Program-made: the position numbers and the translations under genes
NCBI GenBank assembly: GCA_029204225.1
Contig: CM055097.1
Location: forward strand, 44,172,942-44,236,941
Reading direction: 5' to 3'
Source: Diphasiastrum complanatum
Taxonomy: Eukaryota > Streptophyta > Lycopodiopsida > Lycopodiales > Lycopodiaceae
Length of the DNA stretch: 64,000 nt
Notes under the pieces: model-generated
Told to the model about the DNA's origin: nothing
Seen by the model: the letters and a program-made list of their open reading frames with translations, nothing else
The model's database searches: none
Shown here: positions 1 through 11,820 of the stretch, piece after piece
How positions within the stretch are numbered: the first letter of the stretch is position 1
How the letters are laid out: each line of letters opens with the position of its first letter

Positions 1-3
1 AAA

Positions 4-117
4 GAAAATTCACATATACATGCCAATCTACAACCAAGATGAATATATTCAAAAATGTAGGAAAATTCACATATATATGCCAATCTACAACCCAGATGAA
101 TATATTCAAAATGGTAG
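4..117. repeat. Tandem direct repeat, 2 x 57 bp
   Basis: Two adjacent 57-bp units (4-60 and 61-117) begin GAAAATTCACATATA and differ at only a few positions. A third unit starts (GAAAATCACC) and stops. The 76-codon open frame that spans it repeats the same peptide and is not taken as a gene. Confidence 0.85.
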
Positions 118-784
118 GAAAATCACCTTCCAACAAACATATCATTTCAACCATTTGTAATTTTTTGTTCACAGTTTCATTACTATTATTGTTCTCTTTC
201 GAGAAAATCCACATACAAACTTGGCATAATACTATGTCAATTGGCACATGCACATCAATAAAGATGTAAATCACATATCTTTGTACAAACATTTGAGAAG
301 AAATAAATTCGTGATCACAATTTGTTTCATTCTTTGATCTCTTATGCATATCAAAATTTGTTGAACTTCAAAGTTAGAATCAAGTAGAATTAGCTAAGTC
401 ACTTAGCTCACTATTTTGATTCAAATTCGATAGTCATAGTGCATGTATTGAGAAATTGTTCCACACCTTCCATATTCTCAACATGATATTAGAGCTAGTT
501 TCATAGCTCATTAACTTCTCACAGAACTTGAGTCTATCCGTTAATTGTAGAATCGTCTTCTTGTTCTGATAAAAGTACTAGATTTTTATTCTTAAGTCAC
601 AAATAGTTATTATCATTAGAGGAAAATGAATCTAAAAAAGACCCTATAAGAAATGCCAGTAGATTGAGAAAGTTTATTAATGTAAATTACCAAAATAAAT
701 TCATTTTTTGTCCAAATGCTTTTTCATTTCTACTCGCACTATTTTCGATGCTTAACCATTCTATGTATATTACCGTTTGTAGTT
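118..784. other. AT-rich stretch, nothing recognised
   Basis: No open frame with recognisable content, no RNA gene and no clear repeat were seen here. Confidence 0.5.
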
Positions 785-1160
785 CATTAAAAATAGTATA
801 ACTTTTGAACTATAGCTTTGATTGAGACGAAAATTATACTGTTGGAAAGCGCTCAGCGAGAGCTTTCCAATGGTATCCCTACATCACCTACTTTCGAGCA
901 ACCGTTCAAAAGTTATTGCCGATCAAAGTTTCTAAAAAGTCAAATATCACTTATGTGCAAGAATAGAGCACCCTCTCTATCCTCGCATAGAAACGATATT
1001 TGACTTTTTAGAAACTTTGACCGGCCATAACTTTGGAATGGTTGCTCGGAAGTAGGCCATGTAGGTACCGTTGGAAAGCTCTTGTCGCGAGCGCTTTTTA
1101 ACGGTATGTTTTTCGTCTAATTCAAAACTACGGTTAGAAACTTATACTTTGTTTTTTTAA
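785..1160. repeat. Imperfect inverted repeat (foldback), arms about 165 bp
   Basis: The left arm (about 785-949) and right arm (about 995-1160) are reverse complements of each other with scattered mismatches, separated by a loop of about 45 bp. Paired landmarks are GTCAAATATC at the inner end of the left arm with GATATTTGAC on the right, and GTTGGAAAGCGCTC with GAGCGCTTTTTAAC near the outer side. A transcript would fold into one long hairpin. It could be a MITE-like foldback or a small-RNA-producing hairpin; the sequence alone does not decide. Confidence 0.85.
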
Positions 1161-1378
1161 CGATAACTGCATATTATACTATGAATAACATGTCATGCTT
1201 GTGGGCTGCCCCCGACCCCGAATTATAGCATTTTTAAGAAAACATTTTTTTCAATTTTAATGAGCTACGTTATGTAGATTTCAAATTTGAGTGTTTGGAT
1301 TGGTCCATGTGTAAGCAAAATTTGAGAAAAAAATTGGATTAAGAACTCCTCTAATGTATCACCTAGACTAACTTTCAC

Positions 1379-2215
1379 ATGGATTTCCAAAGCAAGGCTA
1401 GTATCACCATGGACAAGCTCAATGGATCCAACTATCATCTATGGAAATTTAAGATGAAAACTATGTTAGTGGCTAAGGATTTGTATGATGTTGTCATAGG
1501 ATTCAAAGTCAGACCCGAAGCAGACGACGTTGCAATCTCCAGATGGAAGTTGAAGGATGGCAAAGCATTTGAGACATTCATCCTCAACGTATCTAATACT
1601 CAAATCGGCCATGTATCAGAAGCTCAAATATCAAAAGAAGTCTAGAATATCCTAAGCACACTGTACGATGTGCATGATGTAACACCTCAAAAGGAGATTT
1701 TTCTCCCTTCACATGGACAATGATGATTCATTACATAATCACATTAACTAGTTCAAGAACATTCTGCAATAGATGGTCACTGTCGGATCAATCATAGACG
1801 ATCAAGATGCGGTGATGACATTGTTATCAAGCATGTCATCCACATATGAAAATTGGGTAATGATTATTACGACACACTCACATCTGACTCTATCAAGAGT
1901 CATCATTATGTTGCTGCAAGAAGAGAATCGAAGGAATGGATCCTCTAATTTTTGAAATGTTGACTCACATGTCATTTATCCAAACAGAAGCTCGAAAAAG
2001 CAGAACAAAAAAGGCCTGAAACAACACTATTTGAATCAAAAGCTGACATAGAATCAAGAGCAGTCGAATTCATCGACAAAGAAGAAGATGTTTTGCAAGT
2101 ATTGCAAGCACACCAACCACAAGATTCAAGATTGCAAGATACCAAAAGCAAAGAAGAGAAAGGGGGGCACGCCTCCTTGGGAAGCTCCCCCTCCCCCATC
2201 ATTCTTCAAATGTTG
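1379..2215 (+). pseudogene. Ty1/copia gag remnant (UBN2-type capsid plus zinc knuckle)
   Basis: The reading starts MDFQSKASITMDKLNGSNYH and continues LWKFKMKTML, the typical start of plant copia Gag. A stop falls at about 1644 and the frame shifts several times. A later segment (1773-1955) reads as the rest of the capsid (DAVMTLLSSMSSTYENW). In another frame at 2094-2135 is a CCHC zinc knuckle, CKYCKHTNHKIQDC, the nucleic-acid-binding motif of nucleocapsid. The protein would package element RNA, but this copy is broken. A close relative lies on the minus strand at 32822-33172. Confidence 0.85.
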
Positions 2216-2334
2216 ATTTTATAAAATTTGTCCCAAATTTCTAGACAGATTTTTATGTTACATAGTACACATGTACTTTTACCATTGGTCCATATTAAGC
2301 TTTAAAAGTTGAAAAAAAAAAACATCTTTACAAA

Positions 2335-2535
2335 GAGTCATTTTGAAATGTATGTATTTTACCTGAGAGGGCTTTAGTCAAACATCTATTCTGAATGTAA
2401 GCTACAGTGGAGACAACTTCAGCCCAAAAGCGTTTGGGTAGTGATGCATGAGCAAGCATGCACTTGGTTGATTTAACTCAAGTACGATTGTTCCTCTCAG
2501 TATGTTTATTTGAGTGAGGTGAATAAAGAGTGATG
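2335..2535 (-). pseudogene. Copia integrase fragment, opposite orientation
   Basis: Read on the minus strand this gives a broken integrase core end: an ERNNRT motif, then MLAHASLPKRFWAEVVSTVA, then YIQNRCLTKALSGK. This matches the conserved region after the catalytic Glu in Ty1/copia integrase. It lies between plus-strand gag (1379-2215) and plus-strand RT (2805-3375), so the order and orientation are scrambled, by nesting or rearrangement. Confidence 0.75.
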
Positions 2536-2804
2536 AAAATTATTGTTTAATGTCTTGGTTGAGGCAATACTCCTTGAATTCATTTGTTATCATCTGCTCT
2601 TGTCATCAATACTACAATTCAAGCCTCTGGTTCAAACTTGTCGGCTGTCAACTATTCAACAATGAATCTGAAAAAGATGTTGCTACTACTTTGGAGCAAC
2701 AAAACCAAGGACATGATCTGACATCAACCTATGCCACATCCATGAAGATCAACTACAGTACACACACAACCTATAAGGTACATTAATGAGTTTGTTTGTT
2801 ATCT

Positions 2805-3375
2805 AATTTAGGAACCGACTACTATCGAACATGCACTCAGTCAATTAGAGACTCAAATCTCTGGAGAGAAGTGATGGACAAAGAGCATGCCTTTCTAATC
2901 AAGAACTAGACATGGTCAATTCTTGAACTACCTGCCAACAACAATCTCATCTATTGCAAATGGGTCTTTAAGGTCAATTACAAAGCTGATGGGAGTTTTT
3001 TTATCAGAATTCTCCTAGCTTATGTTGTTGCAACTGACCTGGAGGTACATCATCTTGATGTACAAACAAATTATCTGAATGGAGTAATCAAAGAGGATAT
3101 TTACATGACGCACAGTTCGAGGGATGCGTTCAGATCAACGGTAAGTAAAATCATGTATGCAAACTCCATAAGTTACTTTATGGCTTGAAACAATCAGCCA
3201 GAGCTTGGTATTAGAGAATCAACACATTTCTCATCTGACACAGCACTTCCGATTCAAATGTCTATTCCAAGTTAGTGCAACATTCCTTTATAATTGTCAC
3301 CTTATATATTGACAATGACACAGTACTTTTTCAGCAACACTACTTATATATCCTAGTAAAGGATACACTAGCTGG
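2805..3375 (+). pseudogene. Copia reverse transcriptase fragment
   Basis: Frameshifted fragments give WVFKVNYKADG, then LEVHHLDVQTNYLNGVIKED, then KLLYGLKQSARAWY, then IIVTLYIDNDTVLF. These are the standard copia RT blocks in order; the catalytic YVDD block is altered to YIDN. Stops and shifts make it non-functional. It matches the better-preserved RT at 9585-10255. Confidence 0.85.
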
Positions 3376-5039
3376 CCCCATGGGACAGGTGGTCCTTGAT
3401 GAAGTACCGCGTCTCAAATGGGGCCAGTGCCCCGAAGTGGGGCCTGCGCCCCCCCACTCTATGAAGTTTAACAGATCTTAGTATACAGACCAATATTAGG
3501 CTGACTTATACAGACATCTTTGGACATAAGGTTAAGATTAAAACTTTATTCCATCTGATCCAGTAAGAGGAATCTTAAATTAATCTCTACCACCACTATC
3601 CATAATCGTGAATATCTAACAACTCAAAACCCCCAAAACTCTTCTAGTTCCTGATTATTTAAAACAATCACTAGAGATTTCCTACTGGATTCCACTAAAA
3701 AAACTATGCAATTGGTTGATCCCAAGAAAGTCATATTCCTATCATTTTCTTCTCCCCCTTTAAAAAAAAAAAATCCATACTTTCGATTAAAAAGTTCATA
3801 TCAAAGATTCGAAAAATTCAGTATTGAGTATCAAATACTATTACAAACCGAAATTTTTCCTCAAAATAAAAAAATATCTTATCTTAAATGATAGAAACAT
3901 TACTCTAAAAAATCAATATCAAATAGAGATAATTATTTGGGCTCAGAAAGTCTAAATTCCACTCAATCAGTTAAAAACATCAACTGATCTGAGTTATATT
4001 CACAAAACTGAAATGGAAGCATGAATTTATATAACTTTAATAGTCCTTCAGAACTTAGTTTTACACTGGAAGGAATTATATGAATCTCAATCCAATTGTC
4101 TCATATTTAAGAAATTTCTAAAAAATAGAGGTTTAAATAAAAAGAGAAATAGCTTTAAAGGGTTTTCAATTTGGAATTTATGAGATATCATTGAGGGATC
4201 CGGATCTATATCTCATAACCTCTCCAAATACCCTAAACAAGTTTAACCAATGGTTTCAACTGTTAGCTTTACCAAAAATGTAACTACTAACCACTGGTCT
4301 ACAGATCATTCTTGCAAAAGAATTCCCCTTTGAAATCACTGATGTCCTATGCCATCAATTTTCTCTCCAAGAAAGTTCTTTTCTTTTAGATCCGCAAAAC
4401 AAAAAATCAAAAAGATTATATTCTAACCATCCTATAACCAACATAGGATCCGATCTCCAAGAAGATCTATAGTCGCATTATCCGATAATCCAGAGATCTT
4501 AAAACCTCCATTTGGATTTCCAATATCAGATATGCTCATATCCATTCCACCAAGTACTGGAATACCCCCAGATCTGTTCCTAATGGATCACAATATTCAT
4601 TTACAAATTATAATTTAACAAGAATCTGCACATGGCTTTACCGTCACATAAACAACCCATCCAGTTGGTACTAACATTCATCGAATTCCTACCATATTAG
4701 AGTTCCAACTCTTAGGAATAAGGCTCTTTACAATACAAATATGAAACAAGCGTTATTCTTGTTCCATGTCATAATTAATAACAAATTGGTTCTACTCATG
4801 GTCCTATAGATATTCAAAAAATAAATTCAACTTAATGAATTCAATAAATCAGTGCTATGCGATTTTCTTACAAGAAATATTTACCAATCCAAATTACATA
4901 ACACAATCACATTTATCTACTTAGTTATCTCATTTTCTTCCTCCCTTAGATTTTACGGTCACCTGAAAAATTTATGTAAAACACCTCAATAGACAAGTCT
5001 CAGTTCCACCAACAAAGTGCACAATACTCAAATTGACAA
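3376..5039. other. AT-rich stretch, no recognised gene
   Basis: Short plus-strand open frames occur (for example 3706-3891) but none carries a domain I recognise, and all are stop-bounded at chance spacing. It could be old element sequence. I see no LTR, PBS or RNA gene. Confidence 0.4.
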
Positions 5040-5422
5040 AGGTTAAGAAATTCGAAACTCGAATAGCTTGTGAAATACGAACTCGAACAATTCGCAAAAT
5101 TGTTGTTCAAACTTGAAGCTCGAAGCTCAAAATTATCAAAATATTTTGCGAATTTGTCTCAAAAGATCAAGAAGACTGTCGCGAAGTAGAAACTGTCAAA
5201 GATACTGTCGCGAACAAAATATTGTCATGAATCTTTCAAGAACAGCAAATCTGTCATGAACAGAAAATCATTCAAGAATCTTTTGAGAATCAGTCGCGAA
5301 TCTTTTGAAGAATCTTTCAACTTTGAGAGACCAGAACATTGTTGAATATCAACCATTAAAACGAATGGATTCTGTTACAGAAGGAAAAAGGCCAAAGGAC
5401 TTATCCTGTAACAATATAAATA
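5040..5422 (+). promoter_or_regulatory. Possible promoter-like region with repeated TGTCGCGAA motifs and a TATA box
   Basis: Motifs of the form (T)GTCGCGAA recur near 5177, 5205 and 5290, mixed with TGTCATGAA variants and many TTCAAGAATCTTT copies. A TATAAATA sits at 5415-5422. A 137-codon open frame (5305-5718) overlaps but has no recognised similarity. The layout resembles a promoter of an LTR or other retroelement, but no flanking LTR was found. Confidence 0.25.
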
Positions 5423-6979
5423 CATGTGCACTTAAAGTAATAAGACTCTCTCTCAGATTCAAGCTCAGAGTTAGACTCAGACTGACTCATTTACTTATGC
5501 ACTTGCGCACTTACGTACTCTTCATAAGAGAGATACCACAAGGCAGCAAGAAATGTATATTGATTCAAACTCAGAATTATAAGAATTCGTTTTCTGATCA
5601 AAGTTTCAGTCGTTTATCTGATTATCTAATTGTCTATCACATTCGCACATATATTTTCCAGTTTTCGCACCCATATTTTTGCACGCATAATTTAATCATA
5701 ATAGAACTACTCTATTAGTACATAGATCAGATTCATGCATGATTAAAATGCTGATATTGGTGTGATTTGTTCAACCTCTAATGGCGTTCTTTGAGGAGGA
5801 ATTTTCAGAACCTTTCCTACAATTTCATCAACGAAGGCCTCGAAAACTCCTTTGACAAAAGTAAATGCTAGGTTGTTACCCTTTTGACTACACTAGCTTA
5901 AGTACTACTTCATTAAAGTTGTCTGAACCTAATGGAAAATCCATTAAATTTGGACCCGAGTACTCTTTACGATATTTGATACACTTATTTTTTTAATCAA
6001 ATATGGAGCTACCTCCAAATATTATGACCTTATTCCATTTATTCACTTTAACAAGTATCTTAAAAGCTTTAGTTTTCCCAATCCTAAAGATCACGATCAT
6101 CTAGGATAAGCCTATCGATACAACACCGAAGTCGAAAAGGAAGAACCAAAAACATCATTTAACTCAATTTACTGGAAGTATCAATACTCCAGAGTCAAGT
6201 GGTTAAATGGCATAGTACCAAGGAATCGAATCCCTTCACTGGGTGCCTGTCTGAGAACCATACTACTACCATCGTTTTGTCAAGATCGGTTTAGAAAAAA
6301 GTCAGACCGATTATTACAGCTTGACACAAAAACAACGTACCAAAGTTCTACAAAATTTCGCTTATCGGTAATGGTCAAGTTGATAAGGCCTTCTACATGC
6401 ATATTGCCCATGCCAGAAAAAAAAAAACACCAAAATCCTTCTACCAAAATCGGGAAGCAATATCCAAAAACCAAAGTTATAGCATTGATAACTGAGCACC
6501 AAGAAATTGAAATTCCTCTTACTGGGTGCTAGTAACTTAAATTTCCAAATTGATTCCCAATCAATATTCGGAACTAACTTGAAAGTTACCATCCGTCAAG
6601 CCTTAAGAGAACCTCAGTCAACCGGCATGCAACAAGCATTGGTGCAGACACTCATGCAATTCACTAATTGTTGTCCTACCACATGCATCAACCAAAAAAA
6701 TTCATGCTCAAAAGGAAAAAGCATAGATTCCAACATGTCATACATGCCTTCTTGCCAAGAAACCCTAAGGTTTTGCATTAGACAAATTCCTGCCATATCC
6801 ACGCAATAGCCATCAGAAGGCTTCTCAGTCGCGACCTCCAGAGAGGTTGAGGGCAGGTCAGAAGGCTGGATCGGGAGGCTAGATCGTGCAACTCCAAACC
6901 CCAGTCACAGGGCTTTACAAAACGAGAGGCATAGATAGCTTTACACAAAGCAAGAGGAGAAGAGATTCTGAAAGACACA
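5423..6979. other. No recognised gene
   Basis: Several overlapping short frames on both strands (6280-6810) show no recognisable protein content. A weak tRNA-like pair of boxes lies near 6193-6235 but is too degenerate to call. Confidence 0.4.
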
Positions 6980-7180
6980 AAGCATGAAGCTCGTTCCTCA
7001 CATGGGGGGGGGGGAGGCCCGAGGGCTTCGGGCCTTCCCCTATGTAATGCCATTGTGGGAAAGGCCTTTTTTTTTTTTTTTTTTCTTCGTTTTTTGGCCG
7101 TACGGTACGGTTGTACGCGTGGACCAGTTTATTTATTTATTTATTTTTTATTTTTTGGCCTTTTTTTTTTGCAAATTTTT
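6980..7180. repeat. Low-complexity G, T and TTTA runs
   Basis: A G run near 7004-7014, a T run near 7068-7085, TTTA repeats near 7128-7150 and further T runs follow closely. No coding content. Confidence 0.8.
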
Positions 7181-7189
7181 TTAAGTTTG

Positions 7190-7400
7190 TGGTGGAATGT
7201 GGATGTGGACAGCCAATGACGGGCTGCCACATAGCACATGCACATTCCACCGGAGAGAGGAGAGAGAACGTGCATTCCAGCGGAGAGAGAATGTGCATTC
7301 CAGCGGAGAGAGGAGAGAGAACGTGCATTCCACCAGAGAGAGAAGAGAGAATTTGAATTCCATCGGGAGAGAGGAGAGAGAATGATAGATTCCTAGGAGA
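7190..7400. repeat. Minisatellite built on GTGCATTCCAGCGGAGAGAG
   Basis: Units of roughly 24-40 bp, each with GTGCATTCCA(C/G)CGGAGAGAG and a variable GAGAGAAC linker, repeat about five times between 7236 and 7400. The preceding segment (about 7200-7250, GACAGCCAATGACGGGCTGC...) has a diverged relative at about 61835-61885. Confidence 0.75.
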
Positions 7401-7440
7401 GAGAAAATTGGATGGACATTATGCTCCTGGAGGTGGTCCC

Positions 7441-8207
7441 AAAATACAAAGGACACCTGAGCACAAGGCATTACGATCTCTTTAACATCCAGTCTACAAA
7501 AAATGTAGAACAAGGTTCACTAACTCTAGCTTCCAAATACAAATCAAATTTGCAACTCAGTGCAGACTGATGCTATTGCTGGGAAAGCTTCCTCTGATGT
7601 CTAGACATCCCCAAAAGGTCCACCATTGTTGCCTCCGGGTATCACCTAGTCTCCCTCGTTGAGAACCGTCTACTGCATGCTGCGCTCCCTGCCACAATCT
7701 TTTTCCAATCTTCAATCGACCAAAAGATATCACAGCCTCACGTTCTTATGGAAAGGGACAAAGATAGCATTGCTTATCCTGCTGGAAAACAGAGTTCCAG
7801 ATGCTCCTCACATGCCAATCCCCTGCAACAGAGCATGGCTTTTCTATTCATGAAGATCCACATGGAAAGAAAAAAGGGCGAGTAGGAGTCCACGATTTTG
7901 GAAGACAAAAGTTTAATAGCTGATCCATGAGCCTGAGCAACAGTCCAAGAATGGTTTCACAGAGGTTCTATTGCATATTCATTTAAACTGCTCCAAACAA
8001 TTATGATTCACTAACATTTAGCATTTTAAAATTGTTTCTACCATGAGCTGTCACACGTACATGCACTACTCCGTATGTCTCAATTAGAGAGTATGGGTCC
8101 TCTCAAGGTCATTAGTCACCAACAGACCTCGATGTGGAATAAAATCTAGACGTGATCGATAATCTCGAACATTGGAGGCGACACGTTAGGGACGTTGCAT
8201 CAGCTAA
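7441..8207. other. No gene; part of a dispersed repeat at 8040-8190
   Basis: The stretch from about 8065 (TATGTCTCAATTAGAGAG, then TGGGTCCTCTC) recurs at about 56490-56560 in the same orientation, so it belongs to a dispersed repeat. Nothing else recognised. Confidence 0.55.
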
Positions 8208-8209
8208 CA

Positions 8210-8210
<1 letters not shown>

Positions 8211-8256
<46 letters not shown>

Positions 8257-8257
8257 T
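8211..8257. repeat. Compound microsatellite (GT)n(TA)n
   Basis: GT repeats (8211-8232) run directly into TA repeats (to about 8257). The TA tract borders the dispersed CATGCATCC module at 8258-8440. Confidence 0.95.
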
Positions 8258-8445
8258 TAAACTTATGTACACTTTTGTCCATGTGTATGGGTGCACCCAT
8301 GCATCCTCCTCTCCTCACCCATGCATGAGATTTTTCTAACTAAAAAACTTGGGGAGGAAGATGCATGTATGGGGGAAAAGGATGCATGGCCCTCCTCCCC
8401 ATGCATGCATCTAAGAGGCCCACTCCAAATTCAAATTATCCTTTA
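8258..8445 (+). repeat. Dispersed CATGCATCC-rich module, copy 1
   Basis: Contains GGTGCACCCATGCATCCTCC, then CTCACCCATGCAT, then CCTCCCCATGCATGCAT. The same module recurs at about 8690-8840, and inverted at about 22380-22550, 26310-26430 and 31940-32120, always next to a (TA)n tract. Open frames through it are repeat-derived. Confidence 0.8.
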
Positions 8446-8620
8446 CCAACACACATAGTGTTTTGAAGTGCATGTACATACTTCAAGGTGAAAGGTGTTA
8501 AACAAATGAGACTTTCATTATCAAAAATTTGAAAGGTGCTCTAAGGATTTTTTAAATTATCATACTTTCCATGAGAAATGTTGAAATAAAAATGCATTTT
8601 TATGAAGATCGGCCTCCATT

Positions 8621-8649
8621 GCTCGTCAACGACAGGCACTCTTTACTAG
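8621..8649 (+). mobile_element. Helitron-like 3' terminus, copy 1 (hairpin then CTAG)
   Basis: A degraded hairpin (8621-8637, GCTCGTC-AAC-GACAGGC) is followed 8 nt later by CTAG (8646-8649) and then a T that begins a (TA)n tract. Helitrons typically end in a short hairpin followed about 10 nt later by CTRR and insert between A and T. Four further copies lie at 19248, 22558, 26434 and 32131 in the opposite orientation. The 5' end was not found, so the assignment is tentative. Confidence 0.45.
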
Positions 8650-8689
8650 TATATATATATATATATATAAAACTATTTGTGCGCATGTG

Positions 8690-8840
8690 GTGCACATGTG
8701 TATGAGTGCACCCATGCATCCTCCTCCCCTCACCCATGCATACACTTTTCTTAACTAAAAACATGGGGAGACGGATGCATGTATGGGACCCCTCCCCATG
8801 CATGCATATTGCACCTCCCCTTGGCCCCACCTCCCCAATT
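8690..8840 (+). repeat. Dispersed CATGCATCC-rich module, copy 2
   Basis: It lies directly right of the (TA)n tract that follows the CTAG terminus at 8649, with the same order of motifs as copy 1 (GTGCACCCATGCATCC, then CACCCATGCATACAC, then CCCCATGCATGCAT). Confidence 0.8.
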
Positions 8841-9054
<214 letters not shown>

Positions 9055-9584
9055 GTACACACAAACACAAACAAGTTAGAGCTACTACTCTATAGCAGAG
9101 ATATGGATGTACTGTTTGAGGTAGCCCCTACATGGCGTGGGGATGCAGTTGTAGAACAATCACCAGTGCGAGAATCCACAAAATCTGTCAAAATGGCCGG
9201 TAGTGTGCAGCGAGGACTGGATTCCATGGCATCCTGATGGCTGCTGCTACCGCACACAAAGTCATCATCACCAAATGAATAATCATAATCAATGGATTCT
9301 AATTCTCTCAATCACTTTTTAGAAACTGAAAGCACTTGCGAGGAAGAGACACCAATTTACAGGAAATCGATATGACGTAGTGCCATCAAGCTCCACAATC
9401 CATCCCGCTTCCTGTGCCAGTGCTTTGAGCACATCGTTGATGTCGACTCGAGGGCGCAGGTTATAACCTCCATGCTTTTTCAAGCTTGAAAAGATTTTGG
9501 TGGTGATTTGTGAACTCAGCCTGTTCAATACACTAATGAGTTTGCTCACTATTCTATTCAAGAGCTGACCACAGTTGAAGAAGC

Positions 9585-10740
9585 AATGTCACGAGCCGAT
9601 GTAGATCTCTGGAAGGAGGCTATGGACTAGGAGTACAACTCACTATTGAAGAACAACACATGGACTATCACCGAGATGCCAGTAGACATGAATATCATCG
9701 ACTACAAATTGATATTTAAGATCAAATATAAAGCAAACGATAGTATCGACAGAAGAAAGGCTCGACTCATGGCACTCCCAATGTCGACTACTTTGAAACC
9801 TTTAGCCCGGTGGTCAAGCACACTTCTATTCAACTGCTACTATCATATGTTGTTGTTGCCGATGTGGAGGTAAACCAGATGGATGTACAGACAGTGTTCA
9901 TCAATGGAGTTATCGAAGAGGATATCTATATGATCCAGCCAGAATGCTACGTCTTCAATGGTCAAGAAGGTCGAGTATGCAAACTTCACAAAGCCTTGTA
10001 CGGCCTGAAGCAATCTTCAAGAGCATGGTTCCATCTCTACAGACTATAATGTTTATTTCAAGGTTGTCCGTTGTCATCATCACGTTATATGTAGATGATG
10101 CGTTGCTTTTTGGCAACAACATCAAACTGACAAATAACACCAAGAGGATGCTATCCCAAGAGTTTGAGATGACAGATCTAGGAGAAACACATAATTGTCT
10201 CGGGATTCAGATCCATAGAGACAGAAGCAAAAAACTTCTATATATCATGCAATAGAGGTACTTCTAAAATTTACTATCAAAATTTAATTTAATAAATTGC
10301 AAGCTTGTACATAATTCTATGGATTCAGGATTAGAATTATCGAAGTAGCAATGTCCTCAAACCGATGAGGAGAGAGGCAAAATGAAGGGATATCTATATC
10401 ACCCAATCATCAGATCTCTGATGTATGCTATGTGATCTCTACTAGGCCCAATTTCACGTACGCCATCAGCCCCTTAAGCCAATACATGGCCAACCTTGAT
10501 ATGATCCACTAAAAAGATCTTCTAAGAGTAAACAGATATGTACAAGCTACGATTAACCTATGCATCTACTATGGATAAGTTGATCATTTCGATATCCATA
10601 CGCTTCATGGATATACAAATGCGAATTGGACAGATGATGTCAACACTAAAAAATCAACTTTTGGATTTGTCTTCCTATTCAATAATGGTCCAATATCCTA
10701 GAACAGCTACGGAATCGACTATTTTAATCTAGTGAGTTTG
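9585..10740 (+). pseudogene. Ty1/copia pol remnant (reverse transcriptase to RNase H)
   Basis: Conserved RT blocks appear in order across three frames: LLKNNTWTITEMP and YKLIFKIKYKAND (9640-9740), QMDVQTVFINGVIEEDIYM (9880-9935), VCKLHKALYGLKQSSRAWF (9975-10035), then the catalytic LYVDDALLF (10085-10115). RNase H follows as ANWTDDVNTKKSTFGFVF (about 10620-10680). In-frame stops (for example after KEAMD at about 9628) and shifts make it dead. The active enzyme copies element RNA to DNA. RNase H ends prematurely; about 140 bp at its end (10703-10850) is shared with 33300-33450. Confidence 0.9.
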
Positions 10741-11005
10741 AAGTTGTGATCATGTAAAGCAATCCTCGAGTATTGAAGGTGGCTTGCATCTGATAGATGT
10801 ACATCCATGCACCTAGGGTAGTAAGTTTGTTACTCCTTCCACCACATTATCCTGAAAATTTTTCTCAGCAATCACTCTTTTATTTTTTTCGGTATCATAC
10901 TTATAGGTACAGTTCATATGCCCTTCGTTTGGGACAATTTTGATAAGTATAGCCCAAATTATGGACAAAAGATGCAACATACCAGACTTGTTTAGTAATT
11001 TTGAG

Positions 11006-11010
11006 TCTGG
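11006..11010. other. Target-site duplication, left copy (TCTGG)
   Basis: TCTGG lies directly before the left LTR and again directly after the right LTR (18643-18647). Five bases is the usual duplication for Ty1/copia integrases. This fixes the outer ends of the element. Confidence 0.85.
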
Positions 11011-11809
11011 TGTGATAGATTTCAACAAGTTTAATCATATTTTGGTAAATTGTCAATTGAGGGCAAAACTCATTTTAGACTTAAAAATAAACTTTTGGAA
11101 GTTATCTTAGTTTAAAATACATTCAATAAACACTTTTTGAAAGTGTGGGAAAGTTGGTGTGAGAGATTTCAACTAGTTTAGTCTAGTTTAGTCATATTTT
11201 GGTAAATTGTCAATATGAGGCCAAAACTCAGTTTAGACTTAGAGATAAACTTTTTGAAGTTATATTAGTTTAAATACATTCAATAAACACTTTTTGAAAG
11301 TGTGAGAAAGTTGGTAGTCGAGTTTGAGAGAGATTCAAATTTGAACTTTGGGTACATTGAATCTAGACCCAAAAATAGTAGGGTTTACATTTTGGAGGGA
11401 AAGCCAAGTGGCCAAATAGGGTTTGGACCTGTTATAAAAGGATGTAACTCATGGAGAGACACATCTTCTCTCTTCTCTCTCTCATTTCATCATTATACAT
11501 GGTTCTCTTGGGTTCTACTACTCATTGGTGCACTCTCTTGGTGATATCTTGCAATCTTGTGTGTAGAATGTTCATATTTTGTTATTTTTGGTTTCACACG
11601 TGTGAAATACAGTAGGGTACTATAATTGTACGGAAAAAAACCATATTTTATATTTTGGTTTATGTTTGATCATTATCTCTCAGTGTTTGCATCTCATTTT
11701 GTATGTAGATGCTGATTTTTCTACATTGGCAGGATTGTTGGTTTGCTCCTTATTGTAACCAAAGATCAGGGACATGGATTGGATCTTGAATGATCTGAAA
11801 TCCTTTACA
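11011..11809 (+). repeat. Left LTR with internal 147-bp tandem duplication
   Basis: Begins TGTGATAGATTTCAAC and ends TCCTTTACA. The first 147 bp (11011-11157) are repeated as the next segment starting TGTGAGAGATTTCAAC at 11158, so this LTR carries its 5' end twice. From 11158 on it aligns with the right LTR (18011-18642). A TATAAAAGG promoter box lies near 11433-11441, followed by a CT-rich leader. Confidence 0.88.
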
Positions 11810-11820
11810 TGGTATCAGAG
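11810..11820 (+). other. Primer-binding site
   Basis: TGGTATCAGAG directly follows the LTR and is complementary to the 3' end of plant initiator methionine tRNA, the usual copia primer. Confidence 0.9.

Noticed and set aside
6190-6245. tRNA-like or SINE boxes (AAGTGGTTAAATGGC, GGAATCGAATCCC)
   Set aside because: Box spacing and stems do not form a cloverleaf, and no target duplication was found.
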